NCBI GenBank assembly: GCA_018223415.1
Contig: JAGTTQ010000001.1
Span: 2,901,365 to 2,965,364, forward strand
Reading direction: 5' to 3'
Length of the DNA: 64,000 nucleotides
Origin: Eubacteriaceae bacterium Marseille-Q4139
GTDB lineage: Bacteria; Bacillota; Clostridia; Lachnospirales; Lachnospiraceae
How positions within the stretch are numbered: position 1 is the stretch's first letter; every line of letters starts with the position of its first letter. This document shows, piece after piece, positions 25,026 to 33,118 of this stretch. A model generated the notes under the pieces. It did not search any database and was not told the DNA's origin. It saw nothing but the letters and a program-made list of their open reading frames with translations. Position numbers and translations under genes: made by a program.

Positions 25026-25835
25026 TTACACCCCTTTCCCGCCCTGGCAGACAGCCTCCCGCGCCCGTTCCAGGCGCTCGGTGGCCGGGCCGTAAAAGGC
25101 CGGGGCGTTTTCAAAGCAGATGAAGCGGCGGCCCGTGTTCAGGGCGGCCACCGCTGTCGTGCCGCTCCCCGCGCAGATGTCCGCCACCACCTGTCCCTCG
25201 TTGGTATAGGTGCGGATCAGATACTCGCACAAGTCCACCGGCTTCTGCGTGGGGTGGATGGTGCGCTGTACGCCCGGAAACGTCAGCACGTTCCCAGGAA
25301 ACCGAAGTCCATCCTCCGAGCCACTGCCGGAACGGACGAATTTCCCGTAGTTGGGACTTTCTCCGCTCTGCGCCATGACTTTCTTGTAAGGCTTGCCCTG
25401 CTCAAACTGCGGATTGTAGAGCGGGAGCTTGCGGTAAAACACCAGGATGTTCTCCGTCTTTTTCAACGGGGCGCGGCGGGCGTTGAGAAATCCGGTACAG
25501 CGGCTTTTGCACCATACCCATTCATAGCGGAGCATGGGGAGGTTAGAGGCCCCCAGCACCTTGTCATAGGGACACTGCGCGAACAGGAGCACCGCGCCAT
25601 CCGGCTTCACCGCCCACCGCACCGCCTCCCACAGCTCCGGGAGGGGCAGGGGCACATCCCAATAGTTCCGCGTGGTGCCATAGGGCGGATCGGTCAAGAG
25701 CATATCCACCGAATGACGGGGCAGAGAGCGAAGCCCCTCGATCCCGTCCATGAGAAACAGACCGTCCGGGGCCAGGGGCCGCCCGTCCGGGGCGAAGTTC
25801 TGGTCACACTGGCCAGAAGTAGGATTCTCTGTCAT
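25026..25835 (-). CDS. DNA methyltransferase (N6-adenine or N4-cytosine)
   Basis: A 269-residue site-specific DNA methyltransferase. The catalytic DPPY is at about residue 47 and the S-adenosylmethionine motif DICAGSGTTAVAA at about 228; the order (DPPY first) marks the beta class. HPTQKP is the conserved block before it. No restriction endonuclease lies beside it, so this is an orphan methyltransferase, a common anti-restriction asset of conjugative elements. The first codons read through palindrome copy 8 (NPTSGQCDQ). Confidence 0.9.
   Translation of the reverse strand: MTENPTSGQCDQNFAPDGRPLAPDGLFLMDGIEGLRSLPRHSVDMLLTDPPYGTTRNYWDVPLPLPELWEAVRWAVKPDGAVLLFAQCPYDKVLGASNLPMLRYEWVWCKSRCTGFLNARRAPLKKTENILVFYRKLPLYNPQFEQGKPYKKVMAQSGESPNYGKFVRSGSGSEDGLRFPGNVLTFPGVQRTIHPTQKPVDLCEYLIRTYTNEGQVVADICAGSGTTAVAALNTGRRFICFENAPAFYGPATERLERAREAVCQGGKGV
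25799..25817. repeat. 19-bp palindrome, copy 8 of 11
   Basis: TCTGGTCA-CAC-TGGCCAGA (one mismatch), in the first codons of the beta-class methyltransferase gene. Confidence 0.8.
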
Positions 25836-25902
25836 AGATCACTTTCCTTTTAATGTACTTTTGCAGCTTTTGATGATAAAATTAAAGTAAGAGGTGATTT
25901 TG

Positions 25903-26802
25903 ATGGAGTACGAAATTGATATGGATTTATGTATGGATTACAGTGAATTAGTAAAAAGCTGGATGAAATGTCGAGGTATCCAGTCTGATAAGGATAGCGA
26001 GGATTTATGGTATGATTTTTTCAATTTACAGAAAAAATCTGTCAGGCCCCAAAAGCGTACAGTTCTTTACTCAAAAGAATTTACTTGTCCACCAGAAGTA
26101 AACATGGGGTTAAAACTACTCGTGCAAAAGTTTGAAAATGGCGAGGATGTTTCCCCGCATTTGAGCAAAGGCGCAACATCACCGGCCGAATTTGATGGAT
26201 TACTTTATGATTGGGGAATTTACCATTTCCATCTTGGGGAAACGATTGATAATCAGACAGGACGTATTAAGCGTACTGGCCCAGTTCTATTTGCTAAAAT
26301 TGACGATGAGAATGTCTATTGCATCAATATATATTGCCACGGGAAAAATGTTCAGCAACCTTGGACTAAACAGGATTTACTGAAAATCATACATAATAAT
26401 TGGCCACAAACAATAGCAAAGTGGAAATTACCAGATGGAATAAAACTATATCCAGAAAGTATTACACCTCCAACAGATGCTCAGTATGCATCTTTACGAA
26501 AAAGCGGAATTAGTACGGCTATCTTCGTTGACAAAGGTATTGCTTACCTTTCCCCTGGTGGTGGCTATATGTCGACTGGCCATAGCCAAGAAATTGTGCG
26601 TTACTGCCAAAGAGTTCACAATACGCTAAGACGCTATGAGCTATATATCAGAGATAATGTCACCTCGCTTGTAATAAAGATTGAAAAAGGTGCCGGGAAA
26701 CCTGTTGGTCGCAAATTGAATTTTAAGCTGATTGGAACAGACAATGGGCTTTATATTGAGGAACAACAGTCAAAAATCATCTTATTCAAAGTTGAATTTT
26801 AG
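25903..26802 (+). CDS. Cargo protein of unknown function
   Basis: A 299-residue soluble protein with no signal or membrane segment. Notable motifs are LLYDWGIYHFHLG (about 106-118), GPVLFAKIDDENVYCINIYCHG (in two parts: GPVLFAKIDD and ENVYCINIYCHG) and WTKQDLLKIIHNNWP. The HxHLG plus later CHG/His residues could form a metal or catalytic site, but no family is assigned. It is AT-rich, plus-strand and flanked by GC-rich minus-strand transfer genes; its TAG overlaps the TAA of the VirB6 gene tail to tail. The ATG at 25903 follows AGAGGTG. Cargo position suggests defence or toxin-like function (inference). Confidence 0.7.
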   Translation: MEYEIDMDLCMDYSELVKSWMKCRGIQSDKDSEDLWYDFFNLQKKSVRPQKRTVLYSKEFTCPPEVNMGLKLLVQKFENGEDVSPHLSKGATSPAEFDGLLYDWGIYHFHLGETIDNQTGRIKRTGPVLFAKIDDENVYCINIYCHGKNVQQPWTKQDLLKIIHNNWPQTIAKWKLPDGIKLYPESITPPTDAQYASLRKSGISTAIFVDKGIAYLSPGGGYMSTGHSQEIVRYCQRVHNTLRRYELYIRDNVTSLVIKIEKGAGKPVGRKLNFKLIGTDNGLYIEEQQSKIILFKVEF

Positions 26803-27665
26803 TGAGCGCCGAAGATGCGCTGGGCGATGCCGCCCGTTTTGAACAGCATGAAGCAGAGTAAAACTGTGTAGCCAATAGTTCCCCAAACGGCCCCGATAGG
26901 GTCGCCGCTTGTGGCGATCCCTCGGATCAGCACCGCATAGATGGCCACGCATACCAGAATGAGCATCCCCTGGAACGCCACAGCAAACAGGGATTTCAGG
27001 TAGTTCTGCCCTGTCCCGCCCAGCTCCCGGTTGGAGAGGGTTGCCACAGGAAGGGGCGCTAAACTGGTGAGCAGGTATATTTCAATCATGCGGCCATACA
27101 CCAGAACAAAAATAATGATGTTCAGGGCCAGCATGGTAACTTTGATCAGAATGGACTGCATGAACAGCCCCAGCAGAGCACCCAGGCCCATCCCCTCCAG
27201 GGTGGCCTCCAGCTCGGCCAGCATATCCGGGGTGACATCGGTGGAGTCTTGGATCAGCCCCGCTGCCTGGGTGATGGCGGACTGCGACACATCAAACACC
27301 GCCATAACGATGTTGAATGTGTTGGAGAGAATCAGGATGGCACAAGCGGTTTTGAATACCCACTTGTAGATATTCGCCACATCAAACTCGTGCATATTGT
27401 TCTTTTCCAGGATCATCTGGATCAGCTCATAGGTCGCCACAAAGGTGAGCACCAGCCCCGCGATGGGCAGGATCACCGTTTCGGAAAGTGTGCGGATCAG
27501 GGAGAACACCCCGGCGTTCCATGCCGCCGGGGGTGTCCCCACCTGTACCGCGATCTCCCCGACCTGGGCATTGACGTTATCAAACAGGCCGCTCAGGTTC
27601 CCCATGATCCCGTCAACTAACAGCTCTTTGAGCCATTCCGTGATCCAGTCGGTGAGAATACCCAT
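26799..27665 (-). CDS. VirB6/TrbL-like membrane protein (CD1112-type)
   Basis: A 288-residue polytopic protein with about six membrane segments (for example TVILPIAGLVLTFVATYELI and a C-terminal TIGYTVLLCFMLFKTGG). An N-terminal amphipathic WITEWLKELLVDGIMGNL is typical of VirB6 homologues in Tn1549-like elements. It forms part of the inner-membrane channel for DNA transfer. The stop overlaps, in antiparallel, the stop of the unknown cargo gene. Confidence 0.9.
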   Translation of the reverse strand: MGILTDWITEWLKELLVDGIMGNLSGLFDNVNAQVGEIAVQVGTPPAAWNAGVFSLIRTLSETVILPIAGLVLTFVATYELIQMILEKNNMHEFDVANIYKWVFKTACAILILSNTFNIVMAVFDVSQSAITQAAGLIQDSTDVTPDMLAELEATLEGMGLGALLGLFMQSILIKVTMLALNIIIFVLVYGRMIEIYLLTSLAPLPVATLSNRELGGTGQNYLKSLFAVAFQGMLILVCVAIYAVLIRGIATSGDPIGAVWGTIGYTVLLCFMLFKTGGIAQRIFGAH

Positions 27666-27674
27666 GCGCCGCCC

Positions 27675-27887
27675 TTAAAACAGGGTGGACAGCAGGGGGA
27701 TCAGCGTCGTGCCCAGCAGGATGATGCCGCCGCCCGCCATGAGCTGTTTGATCCCCTGGCTTTTTGCCGCCGCGTTGTCCGAACCGTAGCCCTCCAGCAG
27801 ATTGACAACGCCCCACACGCCCAGGCCAGCGCCCAGGGCCACCACCAGGATCTGCAACGTATCAATAGCAGAAGTGAAAAACGCCAT
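27675..27887 (-). CDS. Maff2 family small membrane protein
   Basis: A 70-residue protein beginning MAFFTSAIDTLQILVVALGA with two hydrophobic helices separated by a Gly/Asn/Gln loop, as in the Maff2 family of Gram-positive conjugative elements (a VirB2/pilin-like size and layout). It precedes VirB6 by 9 bp in the same operon. Confidence 0.88.
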   Translation of the reverse strand: MAFFTSAIDTLQILVVALGAGLGVWGVVNLLEGYGSDNAAAKSQGIKQLMAGGGIILLGTTLIPLLSTLF

Positions 27888-27957
27888 ATAGCCTCCATTT
27901 CTCCGGGTGTTCCCCGGCCATGAAAAAAGCCGCCATTTCTGGCGGCAGGTTACATCC

Positions 27958-27976
27958 TCTGGTCACGATGGCCAGA
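27958..27976. repeat. 19-bp palindrome, copy 9 of 11
   Basis: TCTGGTCA-CGA-TGGCCAGA (one mismatch), just downstream of the VirD4 gene, in the gap before maff2. Confidence 0.8.
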
Positions 27977-27978
27977 AG

Positions 27979-29814
27979 TTATACAAAGGTGTCCGGGTCG
28001 TCAAGATCATCATAGTTGAGGATGTCCTCGTCCTCTTCCATGTGCTCGTCCGGCACGTCCACCTCGTACACGGTGTATTCCTCGTTGGGATTGATTTTGT
28101 CCATGCGGCGGCAGATCAGGCGGCCCAGGTCAAAGGTGTGCCGCTTGTCCGCCTCGGATGTGTATTTGTAGTTGGGGTGCTTTTTCAAATCGTACTTGGG
28201 GGAGTAGAACGGGGGCAGGCCCCGGAGCTGTAAGATGCATTTGTCCCCCGGCATGGTGGCAAGCTCGGCGGGGGTCATCAGCTCCCGGCCCAGCCGCTGG
28301 GTGTTTTGGCTGAAACTCTCAGACTGCCCACGGGAGCGGCTTTCCGTCTGCATGGAGATGGTGGCCTTGCCCAGCCAGTTTTCCGAGATTTCCTTGATGG
28401 TGCTTGCCTCCCGGCCTCCCAGGAAGATCACGCTGTCCATGTTGCCCAAGATCGTTTCCGCGTGCTTGTCATAGATGGCCTTGCATTGGGCCATCTGCTG
28501 GTACAGGAGCACCAGGGAAACCTCGCGGGAGCGGATCACAGCCACCAGCTTTTGCAGGTCTGGCACCTGCCCCGTGTTGGCCGCCTCGTCCCACAGCACC
28601 CGCACATGATGGGGCAGACGGCCCCCGTGAATATTGTCTGCCCGTTCACACAGGAGATTGAACATCTGCGAAAAGGCCAGCGCCACCAGGAAATTGTAAG
28701 TGCTGTCCGTGTCGCTGATCACGAAAAACGTGGCTGTCCGCCGATCCCCCATGCGGTCAAGCTCCATTTCGTCATAGCTCATGATCTCCCGGAGCTGGGG
28801 GATGTCAAAGGGAGCCAGCCGCGCACCGCAGGAAATCAGGATCGAGCGGGCGGTTTTGCCGCTGGCTAATTTGTATTTACGGTATTGCTTCACCGCAAAA
28901 CAGTCCGGCTTGCGCTTCTCCAGTCCGGCGAACATATAATCCACCGCGTTCATAAAATCATCGTCATCCTCTCTGACCTCCATGCCGCTGATCAGGTCAA
29001 CCAGGGTATTCATATTCCTGTCCTCGGCGGGGGCCTCGAAGATGATATAGGCGATCAGGGCGCAGTATAAGAGCGTTTCCGATTTCGTCCAGAATGGATC
29101 GCCCTCCTTGCCCTCGCCTTTGGTGTTGGAGATCAGGGCATTGACGAATTTCAGGATGTCCGCCTCGTTGCGGATATAGGCCAGCGGGTTATAGTGCATA
29201 CTCTTGGAAAAGTCGATGCTGTTGAAAACCTTGATCCTGTACCCCTTTTTCTTTTGGAGAAACCAGCCCACCTGGGATAATACGCCGCCCTTGGGGTCTA
29301 CCACCACATAGGAAGAATGGGCCTGGAGAAGCTGGGGCGTGAGCCAAAACCGCGTTTTGCCGGAGCCGGACGAGCCGATCACACAGCAATTCAGGTTCCG
29401 GGCGTTGGCCGGGTTCTTGGGCCGGGTGTTCATGGTGAGAAATTCCGTCCCGGTGAGAATGACGTTGTTCTCAAACCTGGGATCGATAAAGGGCTTGATG
29501 TCCTTTTCCGTTCCAAACCGGGCCGATCCATATTCTTCATCGTGGCGGTATTTCTTTGCCTTTTTGCTTTTGCAGTAGATCAGCAGGCGGAAGCCCGCCG
29601 CGCCCACAATGCCAATGAGCCAGTCAAAGGGATGAAGTCCCGGCGCAAGGTCGGCAAAGGCCGGGCCGATGGTCTGCCCCAGACCCATGAGCTTGTGGGC
29701 GAAGTCCGCGCCCGCCGCCAGACGGTAGGCTGTGCCCACTTTCAGACACGCCCACAGAATGAACAGGTAAGGCACGTTGGGAAGAATGTACTTGCGGACG
29801 TTATCTGTCCTCAG
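27979..29814 (-). CDS. VirD4/TraG coupling protein (start codon appears to be CTG)
   Basis: A type IV coupling ATPase of about 611 residues that delivers the relaxase-DNA complex to the channel. Two N-terminal membrane segments (PYLFILWACLKVG; DWLIGIVGAAGFRLLIY) precede Walker A CCVIGSSGSGKTRFW (about residue 150) and Walker B VRVLWDEAANTG (about residue 412). The tail is acidic. An in-frame GTG at 29775 has no ribosome site; AAGGAGG at 29821-29827 is six bases from CTG 29814, which begins RTDNVRKYILPNVPY, matching the usual family N-terminus. CTG is thus the likely start. It overlaps the PcfB-like gene by 14 bases. Confidence 0.88.
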   Translation of the reverse strand: MRTDNVRKYILPNVPYLFILWACLKVGTAYRLAAGADFAHKLMGLGQTIGPAFADLAPGLHPFDWLIGIVGAAGFRLLIYCKSKKAKKYRHDEEYGSARFGTEKDIKPFIDPRFENNVILTGTEFLTMNTRPKNPANARNLNCCVIGSSGSGKTRFWLTPQLLQAHSSYVVVDPKGGVLSQVGWFLQKKKGYRIKVFNSIDFSKSMHYNPLAYIRNEADILKFVNALISNTKGEGKEGDPFWTKSETLLYCALIAYIIFEAPAEDRNMNTLVDLISGMEVREDDDDFMNAVDYMFAGLEKRKPDCFAVKQYRKYKLASGKTARSILISCGARLAPFDIPQLREIMSYDEMELDRMGDRRTATFFVISDTDSTYNFLVALAFSQMFNLLCERADNIHGGRLPHHVRVLWDEAANTGQVPDLQKLVAVIRSREVSLVLLYQQMAQCKAIYDKHAETILGNMDSVIFLGGREASTIKEISENWLGKATISMQTESRSRGQSESFSQNTQRLGRELMTPAELATMPGDKCILQLRGLPPFYSPKYDLKKHPNYKYTSEADKRHTFDLGRLICRRMDKINPNEEYTVYEVDVPDEHMEEDEDILNYDDLDDPDTFV

Positions 29815-30280
29815 CCGTTACCTCCTTTTCCCGTTCCCGGTGGCGCTGGGGCTGTTGCCGCACCAGCGCCTGGGCATGTTTGAGCTGTTCCCGGACAGGG
29901 ACGCACCGCTCTTTGGAGCGGTTCAGCGTACGCCGGGAGTATTCCGCAAAACAGCCTGTGATGGCGTCCGCCTGTTTTGCCTTGAACAGCAACAGATATT
30001 TTCCTTTTTCCACAGGGCAGATGGCGTAGTCAACGCCCCACTTCCGGGCCACCCGGTCAAACTGCCGGGGATCGCCGGGGAGTTCCATGCCGCTGGTGTC
30101 CCCGCCGTGGCGCAGGAGCTTTCTCGCGCTCTGCTTTCCCTGGGGCGCTTGCCCAGCCCGCTGGGCCTTGCGGATTTTCCGGGCCGCCGCACCCAGCACA
30201 TAGGCGAGGCCCCGCGCCGTCAGCTTTCCGGCCCGGACGGTGATGGCGATGGTGCTGCGGGACACTTCTTCATCGATCAG
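29801..30280 (-). CDS. PcfB/DUF3801 family conjugation protein
   Basis: About 159 residues. The N-terminus IDEEVSRSTIAITVRAGKLT is followed by a basic helical region (AARKIRKAQRAG) and a small alpha/beta core with YAICPVEKGKYLLLFKAKQADA, the DUF3801 signature; the C-terminus is basic. PcfB-type proteins bind the relaxase complex and the coupling protein. The first in-frame GTG is at 30265, but AAAGGAGG lies eight bases before CTG 30280, which would supply the conserved IDEEV start. It is directly upstream of VirD4 and overlaps it. Confidence 0.8.
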   Translation of the reverse strand: MIDEEVSRSTIAITVRAGKLTARGLAYVLGAAARKIRKAQRAGQAPQGKQSARKLLRHGGDTSGMELPGDPRQFDRVARKWGVDYAICPVEKGKYLLLFKAKQADAITGCFAEYSRRTLNRSKERCVPVREQLKHAQALVRQQPQRHREREKEVTAEDR

Positions 30281-30307
30281 GCAAACCGCCTCCTTTCAGG
30301 CCGCACC

Positions 30308-30326
30308 TCTGGCCACGCTGGCCAGA
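30308..30326. repeat. 19-bp palindrome, copy 10 of 11
   Basis: TCTGGCCA-CGC-TGGCCAGA, between ardA and the PcfB-like gene. Confidence 0.9.
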
Positions 30327-30334
30327 AGCGGCTG

Positions 30335-31048
30335 TTATCGCTCCTCATGCCCCCTTTGGGGGTGGCGGCGCTCCGCCGCAAGGGATGAGCGGTCTATGAT
30401 TTCCTGATAGGCGGCCATCTGCTCCCGGATCGTCAGCTTGGGAAAGGAAAAGACCTTGTGCTCGTCCGGGATGTCCTCGTGCCCGTGGTAATGCTCCACA
30501 AACTGACTGCGGTTGTTCTGGACATAGCCTCCGGGCGCGAAATGGCCGTTGTCGTTAAGCCGGATGTCCCGCCCGTATGCCTCATAGTCAAAATAGTCCA
30601 GCAGGTGCTCCGGCACATCAATGGCCTCCATCTCTTCCACATAGATGCGGCCCAGGGCTTCATCGTCCCTTACACCGGGATAAAACTCAAAGCAGTCCAG
30701 GTTTTGCGCCAGATTGATCAGTTCGGCCACGCTGGACGTGTACTCGCCGCTGTCAATGACCGCTTCAAACTTTTCCCGCTCCCCCTGATCCAGCTCGGAG
30801 AGCAGACAGGCCAGATGGTTCAACTCGTCCAGATTTTCATACTCGCCCAAATAGTCATACAGCCCCAGCACATCCCCGTCGAAGCTGGTAATGAAGATTT
30901 CCCCATACCGCACCCCGTCCACGCCGATCCGCTTCAAGAGGGCTTGCACCTCCTCGGCGGTGGTAGGGAATTTCAGCCTTTCACCCACCATCTCCCCCTC
31001 GTTGTATTTGCCCAGGTTCGTGACGTAGGCTTCAAACAGGGAGGGCAT
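30335..31048 (-). CDS. ardA: Antirestriction protein ArdA
   Basis: A 237-residue, strongly acidic protein that mimics DNA and blocks type I restriction enzymes. Family features are FEAYVTNLGKYNEGEMVGERL at the start (FEAYVTNLGKYNEG), EIFITSFDGDVLGLYDYLGE, a central LLSELDQGEREKFEAV helix, and a terminal half with YFDYEAYGRDIRLND. It would protect the incoming element during transfer, in keeping with the two orphan methyltransferases of the same operon. It starts one base after the upstream gene stops. Confidence 0.9.
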   Translation of the reverse strand: MPSLFEAYVTNLGKYNEGEMVGERLKFPTTAEEVQALLKRIGVDGVRYGEIFITSFDGDVLGLYDYLGEYENLDELNHLACLLSELDQGEREKFEAVIDSGEYTSSVAELINLAQNLDCFEFYPGVRDDEALGRIYVEEMEAIDVPEHLLDYFDYEAYGRDIRLNDNGHFAPGGYVQNNRSQFVEHYHGHEDIPDEHKVFSFPKLTIREQMAAYQEIIDRSSLAAERRHPQRGHEER

Positions 31049-31049
31049 A

Positions 31050-31397
31050 TCAGCGCCGCCTCCGGCCCTGGCCCTTGACCGTCAGGATGCCCTCCAGAGT
31101 GGTGGCCGTGATCCCCAGACGCTGGGCCACGGCGATGTCGTTTTTCATTTCCTCCGTGACGGGACTCCCGCATACCACCAGCACACGGGAGCGGCGGAGC
31201 AGGTCGCGCCCCATGTCGGTGCCGTCCTTGTGCTCCTGGGGCACCGCGTCATTCAGGATCAAGGGGAGATAGAGCGTGGGGCAGATGGGGGAAAAGCCCG
31301 CCTCATAGACAGCACGGCAATACTTGGCCGCCTGTTCCGTGATCTCGCTTTCGTCACCGCGCCATGCGGCGGTAATATACGCAAGGGGTCGTTTCAT
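31050..31397 (-). CDS. Small nucleoside-deoxyribosyltransferase-like protein (DUF7768/DUF4406 type)
   Basis: A 115-residue protein with a Rossmann-like pattern: LAYITAAWRGDESE at the start, YCRAVYEAGFSPICPTLYLP, GRDLLRRSRVLVVCG and a terminal ATTLEGIL. The fold resembles nucleoside 2-deoxyribosyltransferase-like DUF4406/DUF7768 proteins common on phages and conjugative elements; activity unproven. The ATG at 31397 is preceded by TTGGAGG. It is coupled to ardA (one-base gap). Confidence 0.72.
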   Translation of the reverse strand: MKRPLAYITAAWRGDESEITEQAAKYCRAVYEAGFSPICPTLYLPLILNDAVPQEHKDGTDMGRDLLRRSRVLVVCGSPVTEEMKNDIAVAQRLGITATTLEGILTVKGQGRRRR

Positions 31398-31702
31398 AGT
31401 CAAAACCTCCAATTCTAATCAAATCTCCGGGTGTCAGGTCAACCCTATCCCCCCCGCCCTTTCCCTCTCCAGGGAAAGGGGGCGGTTCTGGAGGATATAC
31501 CCCCGCCGCGCCGCGAGGAATGGCACAGCCGGGGCGGGCCGTCAAGGGCAGGCCGCCGCAAGCGGCGGGGCGTTCCGCCCCCTTGACCGCCAGCTCCCGC
31601 CCGCGCCCGAAAACAGGCGGCGACGGGGGATATAAACCGCCATGGCCTTTCAAATCAGGGGACGCGGGGCAGAAAAACGCCTCTGGCCACACTGGCCAGA
31701 GG
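31398..31702. other. GC-rich intergenic region with nested inverted repeats
   Basis: No gene supported. It has an inverted repeat CCGCCCTTTCCC / GGGAAAGGGGGCGG near 31459-31485, a second GTCAAGGG / CCCTTGAC pair at about 31539-31590, and palindrome copy 11 (31682-31700) directly next to the parB stop. These could be regulatory, a centromere-like site for ParB, or processing hairpins. Confidence 0.4.
31682..31700. repeat. 19-bp palindrome, copy 11 of 11
   Basis: TCTGGCCA-CAC-TGGCCAGA, 2 bp downstream of the parB stop codon. Confidence 0.9.
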
Positions 31703-33022
31703 TCACGCCTTTTCCATATCCACCTTTTTGGCCCCCTTGCCCAGCTCCGGGGGCTGTTTCTCCTTCCACTCGTCCAGCAGGGCCACGATCTGCTCCTTCA
31801 TCTGCCGGGGCGTGGCCTCCGGGCCAAAATACTTCTCCAGCTCAGCGCCAGTAATAATCACGTTGCGATCCTCCTTCTTCTTTTCCTCACCCATGATGCT
31901 GTCGATCACATCGGGGTTCAATTCCTTTTTCTTATCCAGCTCCCGCATCCGCTTCGCCTGACCCTGGGAGGGAGAACCCAGGCCGTCAATCGAAACGGCG
32001 ATATACTTCTGGAGCTTGGGCCGGATGCGGGAAATCTCCACTGCGGGGGTGAATGACAGCTTGCCATCGTCCATCGCCTGTTTCAATTCCGGCACCAGAT
32101 CATTCAGCCAGAGATACCGCTGAGTCGTTTTCACGCTCATGCCGTTGCGCTGGCCCACGCTTTCCAGGGACAGCTTGCCCGCCTCTTCATCGTTGCCACG
32201 CGCCCCCTGGTGCTTGATGGCCTCATACTGCTGTTTCAGGGCCGCCGCCTTTTCACTGGGCAGGAGCTTTTCACGGTGGCGGAGATTGTCATCCGTCATC
32301 GCCAGGATCGCCTCGTCATCCGTCATGTTGCGGACGATACACGGCATATTCCGATAGCCAGCCAGCTCACTGGCCCGCTGGCGGCGGTGCCCCGCGATGA
32401 TCTCATAGCCCCCACCCTCACGGGGACGCACCAGGGCGGGCTGGTTCACACCGCCGGAGCGGACGGACTCCACCAGCCCCCGCATCTCCGCATCGTCACG
32501 CACCCCAAACGGGTGATCCTTGAACGGGTGGAGTTCAGAGAGGTCAAGATATACGATCTCCTCTTTCTCGGCGCGGGTGGCATCGCGGGGCTGGGGCGGT
32601 TCAAGCGGCGGAGCTTCTTCCTTGGCCGGGACAGGCTTCTCCGGGGTCTTTTTCACGCGGCCCGCCTTGGCAGGACTGGAGGGCGCACCCCTGCCGGGGG
32701 CGGCCCGTTTGTCTTTGCCGGGGACCTTGTCCGCCTTGCCGGACAGCTCCGCCTTGTCCTCGGTTTTGGCCTTGGGAGCGCAGCCACGCTTGGGCTTTTG
32801 CTTCTTCGCCTCCAGTTCAGCAATCGGAATTTCCCATTCCTGGCGGGCATCACTTTTTTCAGACCCAGCAGCCCGCACGTCGGACAGGTCGATCACCTTG
32901 CCACCGGCAGGGTCGGGGGTGTCCTTGCCTACATCCGGGATCTCCGGCTGTTCCGGCGCGGGAGGGCCGCCCGGCGGCGCGGGTTCTTCCACGGTGCCAG
33001 GAATTTTCGTTTCGTCTGCCAT
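31703..33022 (-). CDS. ParB-family DNA-binding protein
   Basis: A 439-residue protein. Residues 1-155 are low-complexity (Pro, Lys, Ala). The ParB/Spo0J core begins at about 157 (VYLDLSELHPFKDHPF), contains the nucleotide-binding motif IIAGHRRQRASELAG (about residue 215) and a helix-turn-helix with SLESVGQRNGMSVKTTQRYL. The C-terminus is helical. It is probably the first gene of the minus-strand transfer operon. No ParA gene is adjacent, unlike many related elements, so the protein may act as a regulator or as an autonomous CTPase clamp. The ATG at 33022 follows AAGAGGAGG. Confidence 0.9.
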   Translation of the reverse strand: MADETKIPGTVEEPAPPGGPPAPEQPEIPDVGKDTPDPAGGKVIDLSDVRAAGSEKSDARQEWEIPIAELEAKKQKPKRGCAPKAKTEDKAELSGKADKVPGKDKRAAPGRGAPSSPAKAGRVKKTPEKPVPAKEEAPPLEPPQPRDATRAEKEEIVYLDLSELHPFKDHPFGVRDDAEMRGLVESVRSGGVNQPALVRPREGGGYEIIAGHRRQRASELAGYRNMPCIVRNMTDDEAILAMTDDNLRHREKLLPSEKAAALKQQYEAIKHQGARGNDEEAGKLSLESVGQRNGMSVKTTQRYLWLNDLVPELKQAMDDGKLSFTPAVEISRIRPKLQKYIAVSIDGLGSPSQGQAKRMRELDKKKELNPDVIDSIMGEEKKKEDRNVIITGAELEKYFGPEATPRQMKEQIVALLDEWKEKQPPELGKGAKKVDMEKA

Positions 33023-33054
33023 TGTAAACCTCCTCTTTACAGTTTCTATATAAG

Positions 33055-33086
33055 AACGCCGCCCATAGTCTCAATAGGGCGGCGTT
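33055..33086 (-). promoter_or_regulatory. Leader hairpin upstream of parB
   Basis: AACGCCGCCC and GGGCGGCGTT form a perfect 10-bp stem with a 12-base loop, 33 bases upstream of the parB start on the minus strand, without a T tract. Confidence 0.6.
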
Positions 33087-33118
33087 GCAATCAAAATTTT
33101 CAGTTTTTAGGATAAAAG

